This document shows, in pieces, positions 8,660-18,388 of a stretch of DNA of 64,000 nucleotides; position 1 is the stretch's first letter, and each line of letters begins with the position of its first letter. Below the pieces are notes generated by a model. That model ran no database searches, had not been told where the DNA came from, and was given only the letters and a program-made list of their open reading frames with translations. The DNA is from Anaerolineales bacterium (GTDB taxonomy: Bacteria > Chloroflexota > Anaerolineae > JAAEKA01). Location: NCBI GenBank assembly GCA_020634615.1, contig JACKBI010000001.1, forward strand, positions 434,001-498,000, in the 5' to 3' direction. A program made the position numbers and the translations under genes.

Positions 8660-9910
8660 ATGACAACACACGCTGACACCTCAACCCAACTGCACCCGCC
8701 ATGGCTGAACATAGCCCGCGGGCTGTGGGTCGTCCTCACAGCCGCGGCGCTGCTTGTGTCTCTTGCCAGCACCGTGATTTCCCTGCGCGAGCCGTTGCCA
8801 AGCTGCGTGAACCCGTCGACCGCTTGCGGCCCATGGTCCCTGACACGCGAAGACCTCCTGTTGGCGCAGCAGTCGGGTTTTCCGGCGTCCTTGCTGCTGA
8901 TCGCCTACTTTGCCAGTTCTCTCATACCGAAGGTAGCGTTCGTCGCTGTCGGTCTGGTGATCTTCATCCGGCGATCGGATGACTGGATTGCTCTCTTGCT
9001 GTCGCTGATGCTGACCACATTCCTTCTGGAGGGCATACAAAACCTGGGACCGCTGATGCCCCTCGTCAACGCACTTTACGCAGTGCCGACGGTGATCTTC
9101 ATCGCGCTGCCTTTCATCTTCCCAAACGGACGGTTCGTGCCGCGCTGGATGACCTGGCCGGCCGCAGCAATCCTCGTCCTTACACTGATAGCCACGTTCC
9201 TGCCGCAACTCAGTCAAGGTGTGAGCAACACGCTTTACTCTGGATTTCTGCTTTCGGCGTTTCTTCTTTGGTTTGTGGCGGCCGGCTACTCGGCCGTCTA
9301 TCGCTACCGGCGCGTGTCCAGCGCTGCCGAACGGCAGCAGACCAAGTGGGTGGTCGCCGGAATCCTGGGCTTTTTCTTGCTCTTTGTTCCATTCACCATC
9401 ATCACGATCTGGTTTCCACCGGAAACGCCCACGGTGGGACGGATGGCGTTTATGCTGCTGGTGTTCATGCCAGTTTACATGGTCAGCTACCTGGCACTGC
9501 CGGCCGGTGTGGCCTTTGCCATTCTGCGCTACCGGCTGTGGGACATCGACGTGCTGGTGCGCAAGACGCTGGTCTACGCCTCGTTGACGGTGCTGCTGGC
9601 GCTGGTCTTCTTTGGCGTGGTGACCTTGATGAGCAGCCTGTTCTCGGCGGTCAGCGGCCAGCAATCTGCGCTTGCCATCGTGGTCTCGACGCTGGTGATC
9701 GCCGCCCTGTTCAACCCGCTGCGCCGCCGCCTGCAGGAGGGTATCGACCGCCGTTTCTTCCGCAGGAAATACGATGCCCAGCAGGTGCTGGCCCGCTTCG
9801 CACTCACCGCACGCGACGAGACCGACCTGGACGCGCTGACGGCCGAGCTGGTAGGTGTGGTGCAGGAGACGATGCAGCCATCGCATGTTTCCATCTGGCT
9901 GAGGAAATAG
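8660..9910 (+). CDS. multi-TM sensor-like membrane protein without kinase domain, paralogue 2
   Basis: 416 residues, a tandem paralogue of the gene 7 bases upstream. It shares AILRYRLWDIDVLVRKTLVY, the following LTVLLALVFFGVVTL helix, the QQSALAIVV helix and the end GIDRRFFRRKYDAQQVLARFALTARDETDLDAL…VSIWL. The N-terminal loops differ (two Cys in SCVNPSTACGPW, about 52-63), which suggests divergent extracytoplasmic sensing. It also ends before a GAF or kinase domain. The pair probably forms an operon from the 7357 promoter. The kinase-less ending is shared by both copies, so it looks stable rather than a single truncation. Confidence 0.72.
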   Translation: MTTHADTSTQLHPPWLNIARGLWVVLTAAALLVSLASTVISLREPLPSCVNPSTACGPWSLTREDLLLAQQSGFPASLLLIAYFASSLIPKVAFVAVGLVIFIRRSDDWIALLLSLMLTTFLLEGIQNLGPLMPLVNALYAVPTVIFIALPFIFPNGRFVPRWMTWPAAAILVLTLIATFLPQLSQGVSNTLYSGFLLSAFLLWFVAAGYSAVYRYRRVSSAAERQQTKWVVAGILGFFLLFVPFTIITIWFPPETPTVGRMAFMLLVFMPVYMVSYLALPAGVAFAILRYRLWDIDVLVRKTLVYASLTVLLALVFFGVVTLMSSLFSAVSGQQSALAIVVSTLVIAALFNPLRRRLQEGIDRRFFRRKYDAQQVLARFALTARDETDLDALTAELVGVVQETMQPSHVSIWLRK

Positions 9911-9933
9911 GGGGGGAATCCCTCGATGTTTTC

Positions 9934-9962
9934 TTGTTTGCCCTTTGCGCAAATGCTATAAT
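9934..9962 (+). promoter_or_regulatory. sigma70-type promoter for the helical protein gene
   Basis: TTGTTT (9934-9939), a 17-base spacer and TATAAT (9957-9962). The predicted start is near 9969, giving a leader of about 40 nt with CGGAGGA before ATG 10009. Confidence 0.6.
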
Positions 9963-10008
9963 TGCGCATCGACCGTGACAAAACCAACACAATCGGAGGA
10001 TCGAACCT

Positions 10009-10863
10009 ATGGCAGGTAAAAGTAAGAAAAAGACCGAGACCGCTCAGGCAGCCGAAGCTGTGGTCGCGTTGAGTGACATGACCGCGTCCGCCGGCGTCGC
10101 TGAGATCGACGAAGGACTGGAGACCATGGCCGCGGCGGCGGAAACCGGCAAGGTTGGCCGTCAGGTGATGCGTGACGCCACCCGCAAGCTGGTCGAGGGC
10201 GAAAGCGCCCAGCGGTCGGCGCAGAACCTGGCGGCGATCAGCGCGGTGATGGCCGAAGCCGGTGTGGAAGACATGGCGCAGGGCGTGGCTCTGCTGACGG
10301 CTTCTGACGACATCGCTATCCAGAGCGCGGTCATCGGCGGGCTGAGCGAGGATGATCTGGCGCTGGGCATGGAACTGGCGGCTATCGGCGGGCAGTTGCA
10401 GGCCGTCGGCGACGTCGTGCTGGATCTGGACATGCCGCTGCTGGCAGCTTTCCTCGGGTCGCTGGGCGACCGCATGCGCCAACTGTCCGCGGATACGATT
10501 CACCGCTTTGGCGCGACCCGTGCACTGGCGCGGGCGCTGGCCGAAACTGGTGAGGCGGTAGGCGACCTGGGTAGCAATGAGGTTGGTGAGGGCCTGATGC
10601 GGATGGAGGCAGCCGAAGAAGCGGCCGTGCTGAGCGACGTAGCGGACGAAGTGGGGCGCGACCTGCGCAGCGAGGGCCGGGCCGAGATGGCGGCGGCGCG
10701 CGATATCCGCGACCTCACCGAGAGTCTGGTCGAAGATGCCGCGACCGAGATCGCCGGCGGGGCCGCACAGATCGGCGCGGCCGAAGCGATGACTGGCCTG
10801 GCCGAGTCGGTCCTCGAAGAACAGGCTACTGCATCGAAGAAAAAGAGCAAGAAGAAGGCATGA
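10009..10863 (+). CDS. lysine-capped Ala-rich helical protein, unknown function
   Basis: 284 residues, soluble, with no signal peptide. The sequence is almost wholly amphipathic helix rich in Ala, Glu, Met and Gly, and starts and ends with lysine clusters (AGKSKKKTE at the N-terminus, ASKKKSKKKA at the C-terminus). Loose internal repetition is visible (EIDEGLETMAAAAETG, GVEDMAQGVALLTAS, LSEDDLALGMELAAIG), suggesting an array of similar helical hairpins. The basic ends could bind nucleic acid or membrane; that is inference. A good promoter and ribosome site precede it, and its last codons overlap the start of the GNAT gene (ATGA, 10860-10863). I do not recognise the family. Confidence 0.72.
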   Translation: MAGKSKKKTETAQAAEAVVALSDMTASAGVAEIDEGLETMAAAAETGKVGRQVMRDATRKLVEGESAQRSAQNLAAISAVMAEAGVEDMAQGVALLTASDDIAIQSAVIGGLSEDDLALGMELAAIGGQLQAVGDVVLDLDMPLLAAFLGSLGDRMRQLSADTIHRFGATRALARALAETGEAVGDLGSNEVGEGLMRMEAAEEAAVLSDVADEVGRDLRSEGRAEMAAARDIRDLTESLVEDAATEIAGGAAQIGAAEAMTGLAESVLEEQATASKKKSKKKA

Positions 10864-11786
10864 CCCCGGCCAACGTCACCTTCCGGCCTGGCACGCTGGA
10901 CGATGCCTACGCCGCCTTTCTTCTCTTCGAGGAGTCGTTGGCGGATCTGGCGCGCCGCATGGGTCAGACCGATCCGATGAGTTTCGACGACCCCGAGACG
11001 ATGGCCATGATGTGGGTCCGTCGCCGGTCGCTCTATGAGCATCTGGCGCGCACGGCGGACCAGTTCTGGCTGGCTGAGCAGGACGGCCAGGCTGTCGGGT
11101 TTTCCCGCTCCATTGTCCGTGACGGCCACTGGGAACTGACCGAACTGTTCGTCAAGCCAGGTGTCCAGTCGGCCGGGCTGGGGCGGGAGCTTTTGCGCCG
11201 CGCCGCGCCGTCTGGGCCGGTGACCAGCAAGCTGATCGTGGCGTCACCCGACCTGCGCGCCCAGGCGCTGTACATGAAACTGGGAACGTATCCGCGCTTT
11301 CCGATCTACTACTGGTGGCGCGAGCCGGAAGCGGTTGAGTTCACGACTGACCTGGTGTTCGAGCCAATCGCAGCAGGCGACAACGTCATGGAGACGCTGG
11401 CGAGCATCGACCGGCAGGTGCTGGGCTACCGGCGTGACGCGGAACATGACTGGCTTTTGAGCGACCGGCAAGGTTACCTGGTCCGCCGCAACGGCGAAGT
11501 TGTTGGCTATGGCTACGAAGGCCGGAGCAACGGTCCCTTTGCCCTGCTGGACCCGGCTGACTTTCCCGCGGTCCTGGCGCACGCCGAAACCTCGGCCGCG
11601 CGCACCGAAAGCAAGCCCGGCCGCGGCCACTTCGGCGTCGAGATCCCGATGGTCAACACCACGGCCGTGGCATTTCTCCTCGACCGCGGCTACCGGATGG
11701 ACCGCTTCATCGCGCACGCGATGATCGACCACAGCGTCGGACAGTTCGACCGCTATGCGCTGACCAGCCCGCCGTTCTTCGTTTGA
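10860..11786 (+). CDS. tandem-GNAT N-acetyltransferase family protein
   Basis: 308 residues. Residues 1-150 form a GNAT fold: the acetyl-CoA-binding region reads LTELFVKPGVQSAGLGRELLRRA and is followed by the beta5-alpha4 segment (ALYMKLGTYPRFPIYYW). The second half (about 165-308) is a degenerate GNAT (RRNGEVVGYGYEG… and …NTTAVAFLLDRGYRMDRFIA), giving a double-GNAT protein. The substrate cannot be read from the sequence. The ATG overlaps the stop of the upstream helical protein by 4 bases, so the two are translationally coupled; the lysine-rich tails of that neighbour are a speculative acetylation target. Confidence 0.8.
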   Translation: MTPANVTFRPGTLDDAYAAFLLFEESLADLARRMGQTDPMSFDDPETMAMMWVRRRSLYEHLARTADQFWLAEQDGQAVGFSRSIVRDGHWELTELFVKPGVQSAGLGRELLRRAAPSGPVTSKLIVASPDLRAQALYMKLGTYPRFPIYYWWREPEAVEFTTDLVFEPIAAGDNVMETLASIDRQVLGYRRDAEHDWLLSDRQGYLVRRNGEVVGYGYEGRSNGPFALLDPADFPAVLAHAETSAARTESKPGRGHFGVEIPMVNTTAVAFLLDRGYRMDRFIAHAMIDHSVGQFDRYALTSPPFFV

Positions 11787-11800
11787 AGTGAGAAACCCTC

Positions 11801-11928
11801 CGGATCACGAACGGGCGAAGTGCCGCGAAGTCACGAAACGCGAATAACGCGAAGGCGGAGGGTGCGCATGTGATATCGTGCCTCTCGACCTTCGCGTCCT
11901 TCGTGGGACTTCGTGTTTTCGTGGTCCA
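11801..11928. repeat. ACGAAG-type inverted repeat between convergent genes
   Basis: The left arm (11801-11855: GGATCACGAA…CGAAGTGCCGCGAAG…ACGCGAAGG) pairs imperfectly with the right arm (11889-11928: CCTTCGCG…CTTCGTG…TTCGTGGTCC). Short CGAAG/CACGAA words recur throughout. It lies between the convergent genes ending at 11786 and 11941 and could terminate transcription in both directions. Similar 'cacgaag' repeats are common in intergenic DNA of environmental bacteria. Confidence 0.5.
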
Positions 11929-11940
11929 AACGCTTCCCGG

Positions 11941-13545
11941 CTACGGCTGCGGCGGCGGACCGGCCTCCAGTGGAATCGGCACACCATCCGGCACCGCTGC
12001 CAGATCGTCGCAGTTGACGTAGATCACGTCGTTCCAGCGAAATCCCTGTGTTTCGAAGGTGGGAATATCCTTGATCCAGCGCTTCTCGCCGTTGTCCAGC
12101 AGATAGATGTGCGGGCTGGTGCCGCATTTCAGGAGCACCGGATACGGCTCATCGTACGCGATCTGCTGAATCCTGGCCGGCAGACCGGCCACCTGCGCCG
12201 GGTCGCCGCGGAACAGCCATGGCAGCGCCACGACGCCGAACAGCGACCAGACCACGTAGAGCACGGTGGCGACGGCAAAGGTGCGGTGCATGGCCGGCAG
12301 CCAGCGCGCTCGCCCTCCCTGTATCTGTTTGACCAACAGCAGCAGCAAGATGCCGATGTTGATAATGTCCCAGCCGATGAACGTCAGCCGATTGGGTGTC
12401 AGCCGGTCGATAGTAGTGCGATAGACAATCGCTGCCAGCGCGTAGACGCTGACAAGGATCGCCAGCAGCGCCAGCGCGATGATGCCGCGCCGCAGCCACG
12501 TTTGCCCGGGTGCGCTGACATCCAAGCCGCGCACCGGCGTCGCACCGATCATCAGCGCCAGCACGGCAAATAGCATCACGTTGAAGACGACCAGCACATC
12601 GCGGTTCTCGAACGGCTCGCGGAAGTTGAAGGGAATGACGGCGAGGTAGATCAGCAGCACGCCGACAGTTAGCGGCAACAGAAGGCGCAACAGCAGCGCG
12701 ATCAGCTTGCTCAGCCCTTCGTCGAACGACTGCTCAGCCGGCTGGGCGGCCGGATCGTAGACCAGCGCAACGGCCACCACGATGATCAAGCCTGCGCCGC
12801 CGGCGATGAACAGACGGGCGACCGCGTCCGGCAGATTGATGCCCAGCGCGCCGAACAGCCCGAAGGTGATGGCCATGAAGATGCCGCCGGCAATCGCGAA
12901 CAGGCCCGCCACTACCAGCGCTTCCAGCGACTTGAACAGGAACGCAAAGCGTTGATCCGCTCCAAACCGCTTGGCCAACGCGACGATGCCAACTCCTGCC
13001 CATGCCAGAAGCGCCAGATTCATCACCATCAGGCTGAGATACTGCTCCTGGAAGAAACGCGGCCACATCATCTGAAATAGAAGCAGCACATAGACAACCG
13101 CTGCCGCCAGGCCCAGCGCGACAGCAGCCAGGCGGCCCCAGCGCCGGCTGCCGGCCAGCGTCAGAAACAGCGTGATCACCGCGGCGCTGATGGGCGCGGC
13201 CAGCAGCGCCACCACGGGCAGGATGTCGTACCCGACGTTTGTCAGCGGATTGGTGACCCGCACTGTGAAGGTGTTGTCGGACAACAGCCACAGCAGCAGG
13301 CCGTTGAGGACCGCCAGCGGGATCGCCCACTCCCACGCAATTACGCGCCGGGCTGCAGTTGCTGCCATGTGCGCCAGCCGGTAATGCCAGGCCGCGTAGA
13401 GCAGATTGGCCGAGTCGGCGCTGTAGGCCGACTCCACGGCCTCGGAGAATGCGTCGGCCTCGCCGGCCACGAGGGCTTGTTGATAGGTCAGTTCCAGTTG
13501 CTCAGGATCGGCAGCCAGTTGGCGGGTCAGTTCGAGGTAAGACAT
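11941..13545 (-). CDS. large polytopic membrane protein (DUF4153-like)
   Basis: 534 residues. A soluble helical N-terminus (SYLELTRQLAADPEQLELTYQQAL) is followed by 10 to 12 hydrophobic segments between about 70 and 440, then a short soluble C-terminal domain (about 455-525) with YLLDNGEKRWIKDIPTFETQ. That motif is seen in other Chloroflexota exported proteins as a small stand-alone fold. The membrane part recalls DUF4153-type proteins, a weak match by eye. The helical N-terminus resembles a scaffold for protein-protein contact. The gene is convergent with the GNAT gene. Role unknown. Confidence 0.7.
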   Translation of the reverse strand: MSYLELTRQLAADPEQLELTYQQALVAGEADAFSEAVESAYSADSANLLYAAWHYRLAHMAATAARRVIAWEWAIPLAVLNGLLLWLLSDNTFTVRVTNPLTNVGYDILPVVALLAAPISAAVITLFLTLAGSRRWGRLAAVALGLAAAVVYVLLLFQMMWPRFFQEQYLSLMVMNLALLAWAGVGIVALAKRFGADQRFAFLFKSLEALVVAGLFAIAGGIFMAITFGLFGALGINLPDAVARLFIAGGAGLIIVVAVALVYDPAAQPAEQSFDEGLSKLIALLLRLLLPLTVGVLLIYLAVIPFNFREPFENRDVLVVFNVMLFAVLALMIGATPVRGLDVSAPGQTWLRRGIIALALLAILVSVYALAAIVYRTTIDRLTPNRLTFIGWDIINIGILLLLLVKQIQGGRARWLPAMHRTFAVATVLYVVWSLFGVVALPWLFRGDPAQVAGLPARIQQIAYDEPYPVLLKCGTSPHIYLLDNGEKRWIKDIPTFETQGFRWNDVIYVNCDDLAAVPDGVPIPLEAGPPPQP

Positions 13546-13716
13546 GACACGGCTTCCTTTGTGAAACGAGCATGACCACGGGTGAATGGGGTGTGGTCAG
13601 GTGACGGCGCTCCCAAGACTCGGACGGATGGCGGGTCGTGTTCGTTCCCGGTTGACACCTACTTGCCGCAAGTGACAGGGAAGCGCCGCCAAAGGGGTGT
13701 CGCATCGCGCCGCACT

Positions 13717-13916
13717 TTGCTGAAATCTTGACGCGGGTGGTATGATCGGCTTCATGCGTGGCAGTTGTGCGCGCTGACCTTGTATCATCCCGAGGAGACC
13801 CATGAAGATCTTCGTCCCCGGCCGCATCTGCCTGTTCGGTGAGCACTCCGACTGGGACGGCGGCTACCGGCGCATCAACGCCGATATCGAATGCGGCTAC
13901 ACTCCAATCTGTCGGC
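13717..13916 (+). repeat. direct repeat, copy 1 (partner 22594-22792)
   Basis: This stretch matches the promoter, leader and first codons of the sugar kinase/uridylyltransferase gene 8.9 kb away. Shared points are TTGCTG-N18-TATGAT (13717-13746, against TTGCCA-N18-TATGAT), the leader end CCCGAGGAGACCC, and 92 of 99 identical bases over the first 33 codons (13802-13900 against 22679-22777). The match fades at about 13916. The kdp operon lies exactly between the two copies. Confidence 0.88.
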
Positions 13917-13932
13917 CGAATGATCGCGTTGC

Positions 13933-13957
<25 letters not shown>
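13802..13957 (+). pseudogene. truncated copy of the GHMP sugar kinase start
   Basis: The ORF starts MKIFVPGRICLFGEHSDWDG, almost the same as the bifunctional enzyme at 22679, keeping the GHMP phosphate-binding motif 1. After about 36 codons the similarity ends and a short unrelated tail runs into a stop at 13955-13957, overlapping the 3' end of kdpE on the other strand. Motifs 2 and 3 are missing, so it cannot be an active kinase. Its promoter and ribosome site (GAGGAG) are still present, so it may be transcribed toward kdpE and produce antisense RNA to the kdpE end. Confidence 0.85.
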
Positions 13958-14617
<660 letters not shown>

Positions 14618-14625
<8 letters not shown>

Positions 14626-17299
14626 GAGGTTGAGCTTTCCGGGGAATCGTGAAAACGAAGCTGGCTCCGCCGCCAGCGCGATTCTGCGCCCGAATGGTGC
14701 CGCCATGCGCCTCGACAATGCCGCCGCAGATGGACAGACCAAGCCCGGTTCCACCGACACTGCCTGAACGATGCAGCCGGTAGAAGCGGTCAAACACATG
14801 CTCCAGGTCCTCCGGTGGAATGCCAGGACCTCTGTCGGCCACCTCGATTTCCACATACGGGCCCGCAGTTCGGACGGTGATGTCAATGGGTTGGTCGCGC
14901 GGGGCGTATTTCAGCGCATTGTCCAACAGGTTCACCAGGACCTGGACGATAAGTACGAAGTCCAGCGGCACCAGCGGCAGATCCGGAGGCACACTCACGC
15001 GAATGGTGCGATCTTGCAGGCGTGTCCCCAGGTGGTCCAGGGCAGATCCGATCACGTCCTGGATATCGCCCGGTTCCAGACGAACGGTTAGCGCGCCCGC
15101 TTCCATGCGCGTCATGTCGAGCAGGTTACCGACGAGCTGGTTCAACCGCTTCGCCTCATCGAGCGCATTCTCGACCAGTGACCGTTCGGTGACAGGGTCA
15201 ATCTGACCGGCGCTGTCCAGCAGTGTGCTCAAGGCGCCGGTGATGGATACCAGCGGCGTGCGCAGTTCGTGCGAAACGGAGTTAAGCAGCGCCGACTGTA
15301 GTTTCTCGGTCACCTGCAGGACTTCCGCCTGGCGCGCCTGCATGGCCAGTTCTGACCGCTCCAGCGCGAGCGCAGACTGGCTGGCGAATGCATCCATCAG
15401 TCTGCGTTGTTCTGGCGAGAGGTTGCGCTGTGGCTCATTCGGCGCGGCGACACCCAACACACCGATGACGCCCCGTATCGTCTTCAGTGGAAGATAGCGC
15501 AGGTTGGCCGCCGGAAGCGTGGTCGTATTGCGGCCGGCCGGCTCGCCGCGGCGGTACACCCAATCAGCCACGGCTAACTCATCTTCCGGCAATTCGAGGC
15601 GGTCGCTGGCGGCGGCGATGTGCAGCCGATCCTCGCCGATTTCGAGCGGCAACAGGATTGCAGCGTCCCGTCCGAACGTGTGCTCGACGTGTTGGGTCAC
15701 GGTGTGCAGGATGTTGTCGCGGCCGAGCGCGCTGGCCAGATCGCGACTTAACTCGTAAAGCGCTGCTGTCTCCGACTCCCGCTGCATGGCCGCATCGGCC
15801 TGGTCATGGGCGCGTGCGGTGAGGGTGCTGATTACCACGCCAACGATCAACAGACCAGCGAAGGTCAGGAGGTACTGTGTGTCCTCGACGGCAAACGTGA
15901 AGCGAGGTTCGGTGAAGAAGAAATCGAAGGCTAGCACGCTCAACACCGATGCCAGGATGGCCGGACCCCTTCCCAGATACACAGCGGCAACCACCACTGC
16001 AACCAGAAAAATCATGACCAAATTGGTCGGAGCCAGTGCAAAGGAGAGGGGCTGGCCCAGAAATGTGGCGCCGGCTACCAGTGCGGCGGCTGCCACATAA
16101 CGCATCCATGGTTGCTGGCGCGCCAGGGGTTTCCTTTCGCGAACCACCGTTTCATCGGAACTACTGATGACGAATACGTCGATTGACCCGCTTTTTCTGA
16201 TCAACTGGTCAACCACTGAGCCTTTGATTATCTCCCGCCAGCGCGGATGAAGCGGCTTGCCGGCAATTATCTTGGTAACATTGTGCGAGCGAGCGTAGTC
16301 GATGACCACATCCACAACCGATTCGCCCGGCAGCGAGATCACCTTCGCGCCCAGCGTCTCGGCCAGCAATAGATTGTCCGCCAACTGATCACGTTCGACC
16401 ATCGACAACCTGGCTGACGCCAGCGTCTCCACGTTGAGGGCGAACCATTCGGCCCTCAACTCGTCAGCCAGCCGCCGAGCGGCCCTGATCAGCTTTTCGC
16501 TCAACGGACTGGAACTGATGCAGACGAGCAGGCGCTCACTGGCCGCCCATGGGCCGGGGATTGCCATTGTCTGCATGTAGGAGCGCATCTGGTCATCGAC
16601 CCGCTCGGCCGTCCGGCGGAGCGATATCTCGCGCAGCGCTGTCAGGTTGCCAAGGCGGAAGAACCGCTCAGTCGCGCGCTTGGCCTGCTCTGGCACATAA
16701 ACCTTGCCGTCGTGCAAGCGTTGGACCAACTCGGCCGGGGGCAGGTCCACCAGCCGGATCTCGGCTGCCTGGTCGAACACGCTGTCGGGGACTGTCTCGC
16801 GCACTACTACCGATGTGATCTGTGCGACGATGTCATTCAGGCTTTCAAGGTGCTGAATGTTAAGCGTGGTGTAGACGTCAATGCCGACCGCGAGCAGCTC
16901 TTCGACGTCCTGAAAACGCTTGAGATGCCGCGAACCGGGCGCATTGGTATGCGCCAGTTCGTCCACCAGCGCCAGCGTGGGTGCCCGCGCCAAAACGGCG
17001 CCCATATCCATTTCGGTGAGAACCACGCCGTGGTACAAAATCTCTTGGCGCGGAATGACTTCCAACCCTGCCAGCAGCGCGTCGGTTTCCTCGCGGCCGT
17101 GGGTCTCTACGTAGGCTGCAACCACGTCCACGCCCTCTGCCTGCCGCTGTTGCGCTGCCAGAAGCATGGCATAGGTCTTGCCAACACCGGCGGCGTAGCC
17201 CAAAAAGATCAGCAGTTTGCCGCGCGCGGCTTGCTGTTCTTGGTCCTGAATAGCAGCTAACAGATGGTCAGGGCTGGGACGGGTGCGTGACTCTGGCAT
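14618..17299 (-). CDS. kdpD: potassium-responsive sensor histidine kinase
   Basis: 893 residues from ATG 17299; ATG 17320 is also possible and would overlap kdpC by 14 bases. Domains in order: KdpD N-terminal domain with Walker A GYAAGVGKT (34-42) and VDELAHTNAPGSRH; a universal-stress-protein-like domain (RLLVCISSSPLSEKLIRAARRL); a cluster of four membrane helices (about 395-495); a GAF-like segment; HisKA with the phospho-accepting His in NSVSHELRTPLVSITGAL; and HATPase with N, G1 (DRGPGIPP) and G2 (GTGLGLSI) boxes. All motifs needed for activity are visible. It is coupled to kdpE downstream. Confidence 0.95.
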
Positions 17300-17306
17300 G
17301 GCAGTA

Positions 17307-17891
17307 TCATTGTAACGCATCCAGCGCCATATTCAACTCCAACACGTTGACCCGCGGCTCGCCGAGGAAGCCCAACTGTCGATCCTGGGTGTTCTGGGCA
17401 ACCAAAGAGCGCACTTGACCCTCTGAAAGGTTGCGGGCGCGAGCAACACGCGCGACCTGCCACTCTGCCGCCGCGGGGCTGATGTGAGGGTCCAATCCGC
17501 TGCCAGAAGCGGTCACCAGATCGACCGGAACAGGCGCGGAGTTGTCAACACCCACGGATGCGTTGGCGGCGTGCAGCGCATCGACGCGCGTTTGCACGGC
17601 GAGGGTCAAGGCATCGTTGCTGGGACCCAGGTTGGAACCGGCGGAGGCAGCCGCGTTGTAAGGTAATGGCGTTGTGGCGGACGGCCGGCCCCAAAAATAG
17701 CGCGGGTCATCGAACGCCTGTCCGATCAGCTCTGAGCCGACGACCTGACCATCGACGCGGATGAGACTGCCGCCGGCCTGATGGGGGAAAGCCACGCGGC
17801 CAATGGCGGTGACCGCCAGCGGGTAGACCAGACCGGTCACCAGGATCAGCAGGGCCAGCATCACAAGGGCTGGGCGAAGTTGTTCTCGCAT
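17307..17891 (-). CDS. kdpC: potassium-transporting ATPase subunit C
   Basis: 194 residues. One N-terminal membrane helix (LRPALVMLALLILVTGLVYPLAVTAI) leads into the KdpC extracytoplasmic domain with SELIGQAFDDPRYFWGRPSAT, LPYNAAASAGSNLGPSN, VTASGSGLDPHISPAAAEWQ and the C-terminal RQLGFLGEPRVNVLELNMAL. These are the diagnostic KdpC motifs. The start at 17891 is chosen because the family begins at the membrane helix; the ORF extends upstream through the neighbouring gene in another frame. KdpC stabilises the KdpFABC complex and enhances ATP binding. It follows a small extra gene rather than kdpB directly. Confidence 0.95.
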   Translation of the reverse strand: MREQLRPALVMLALLILVTGLVYPLAVTAIGRVAFPHQAGGSLIRVDGQVVGSELIGQAFDDPRYFWGRPSATTPLPYNAAASAGSNLGPSNDALTLAVQTRVDALHAANASVGVDNSAPVPVDLVTASGSGLDPHISPAAAEWQVARVARARNLSEGQVRSLVAQNTQDRQLGFLGEPRVNVLELNMALDALQ

Positions 17892-17892
17892 G

Positions 17893-18357
17893 TCAGTTCG
17901 CACTTTCAGGTAACCGGCGTCGGGCTGTTTCTCTCGTGTCGGGCAAACTGATCGGCGCCAGGTTTTGCGGCACGGCGGACGGAGTATCCAGGGGGTTGAC
18001 CCCGTCCGTCCGGTGGGCTCTGGACGCCTGGTCGTTACCTGGTAAACTGCTGACGGGTTGGGCGGGCGCGGCTGTTTGGCTCGCCGACAGTGAACCGCTT
18101 TTGTACACAGTGATGCGTCTGGAGGCGATCCGGTCCGCTCTTCTAGTCTGTTGCCATTGCTCGTGGCCGAGGGCTGAAGCGTTGGCATGCAGCCAAAAGT
18201 ATATCAAGACCACCCACACACCCACAATGGCGACCTCCGTGAACTCGTGCCCAAGGCTCGAAAGATGAGTCCTAGCCTCCAGCAGCAGAAGCCCAATCAC
18301 GAAGATCATGATCAGGTCCAGCATCCACCAGCTGGGTCGCGCTGAGTTACCGTTCAT
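17893..18357 (-). CDS. 2-TM hypothetical protein inserted between kdpB and kdpC
   Basis: 154 residues from ATG 18357, which is preceded by AAGGAGG at 18363-18369; a longer ORF to 18396 lacks such a site. Two membrane helices (about 10-27 and 37-57) precede a polar, Ser/Pro/Arg-rich cytoplasmic tail with no domain I recognise. Its stop lies just outside the kdpC start (1-base gap) and its start is 32 bases after kdpB, so it belongs to the operon. The canonical kdp order has kdpB directly followed by kdpC, so this is an added component, perhaps an accessory subunit or regulator of the complex; that role is inference. Confidence 0.8.
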   Translation of the reverse strand: MNGNSARPSWWMLDLIMIFVIGLLLLEARTHLSSLGHEFTEVAIVGVWVVLIYFWLHANASALGHEQWQQTRRADRIASRRITVYKSGSLSASQTAAPAQPVSSLPGNDQASRAHRTDGVNPLDTPSAVPQNLAPISLPDTRETARRRLPESAN

Positions 18358-18388
18358 GAAAACCTCCTTGCAAGCTTCCGCTTGCCAA

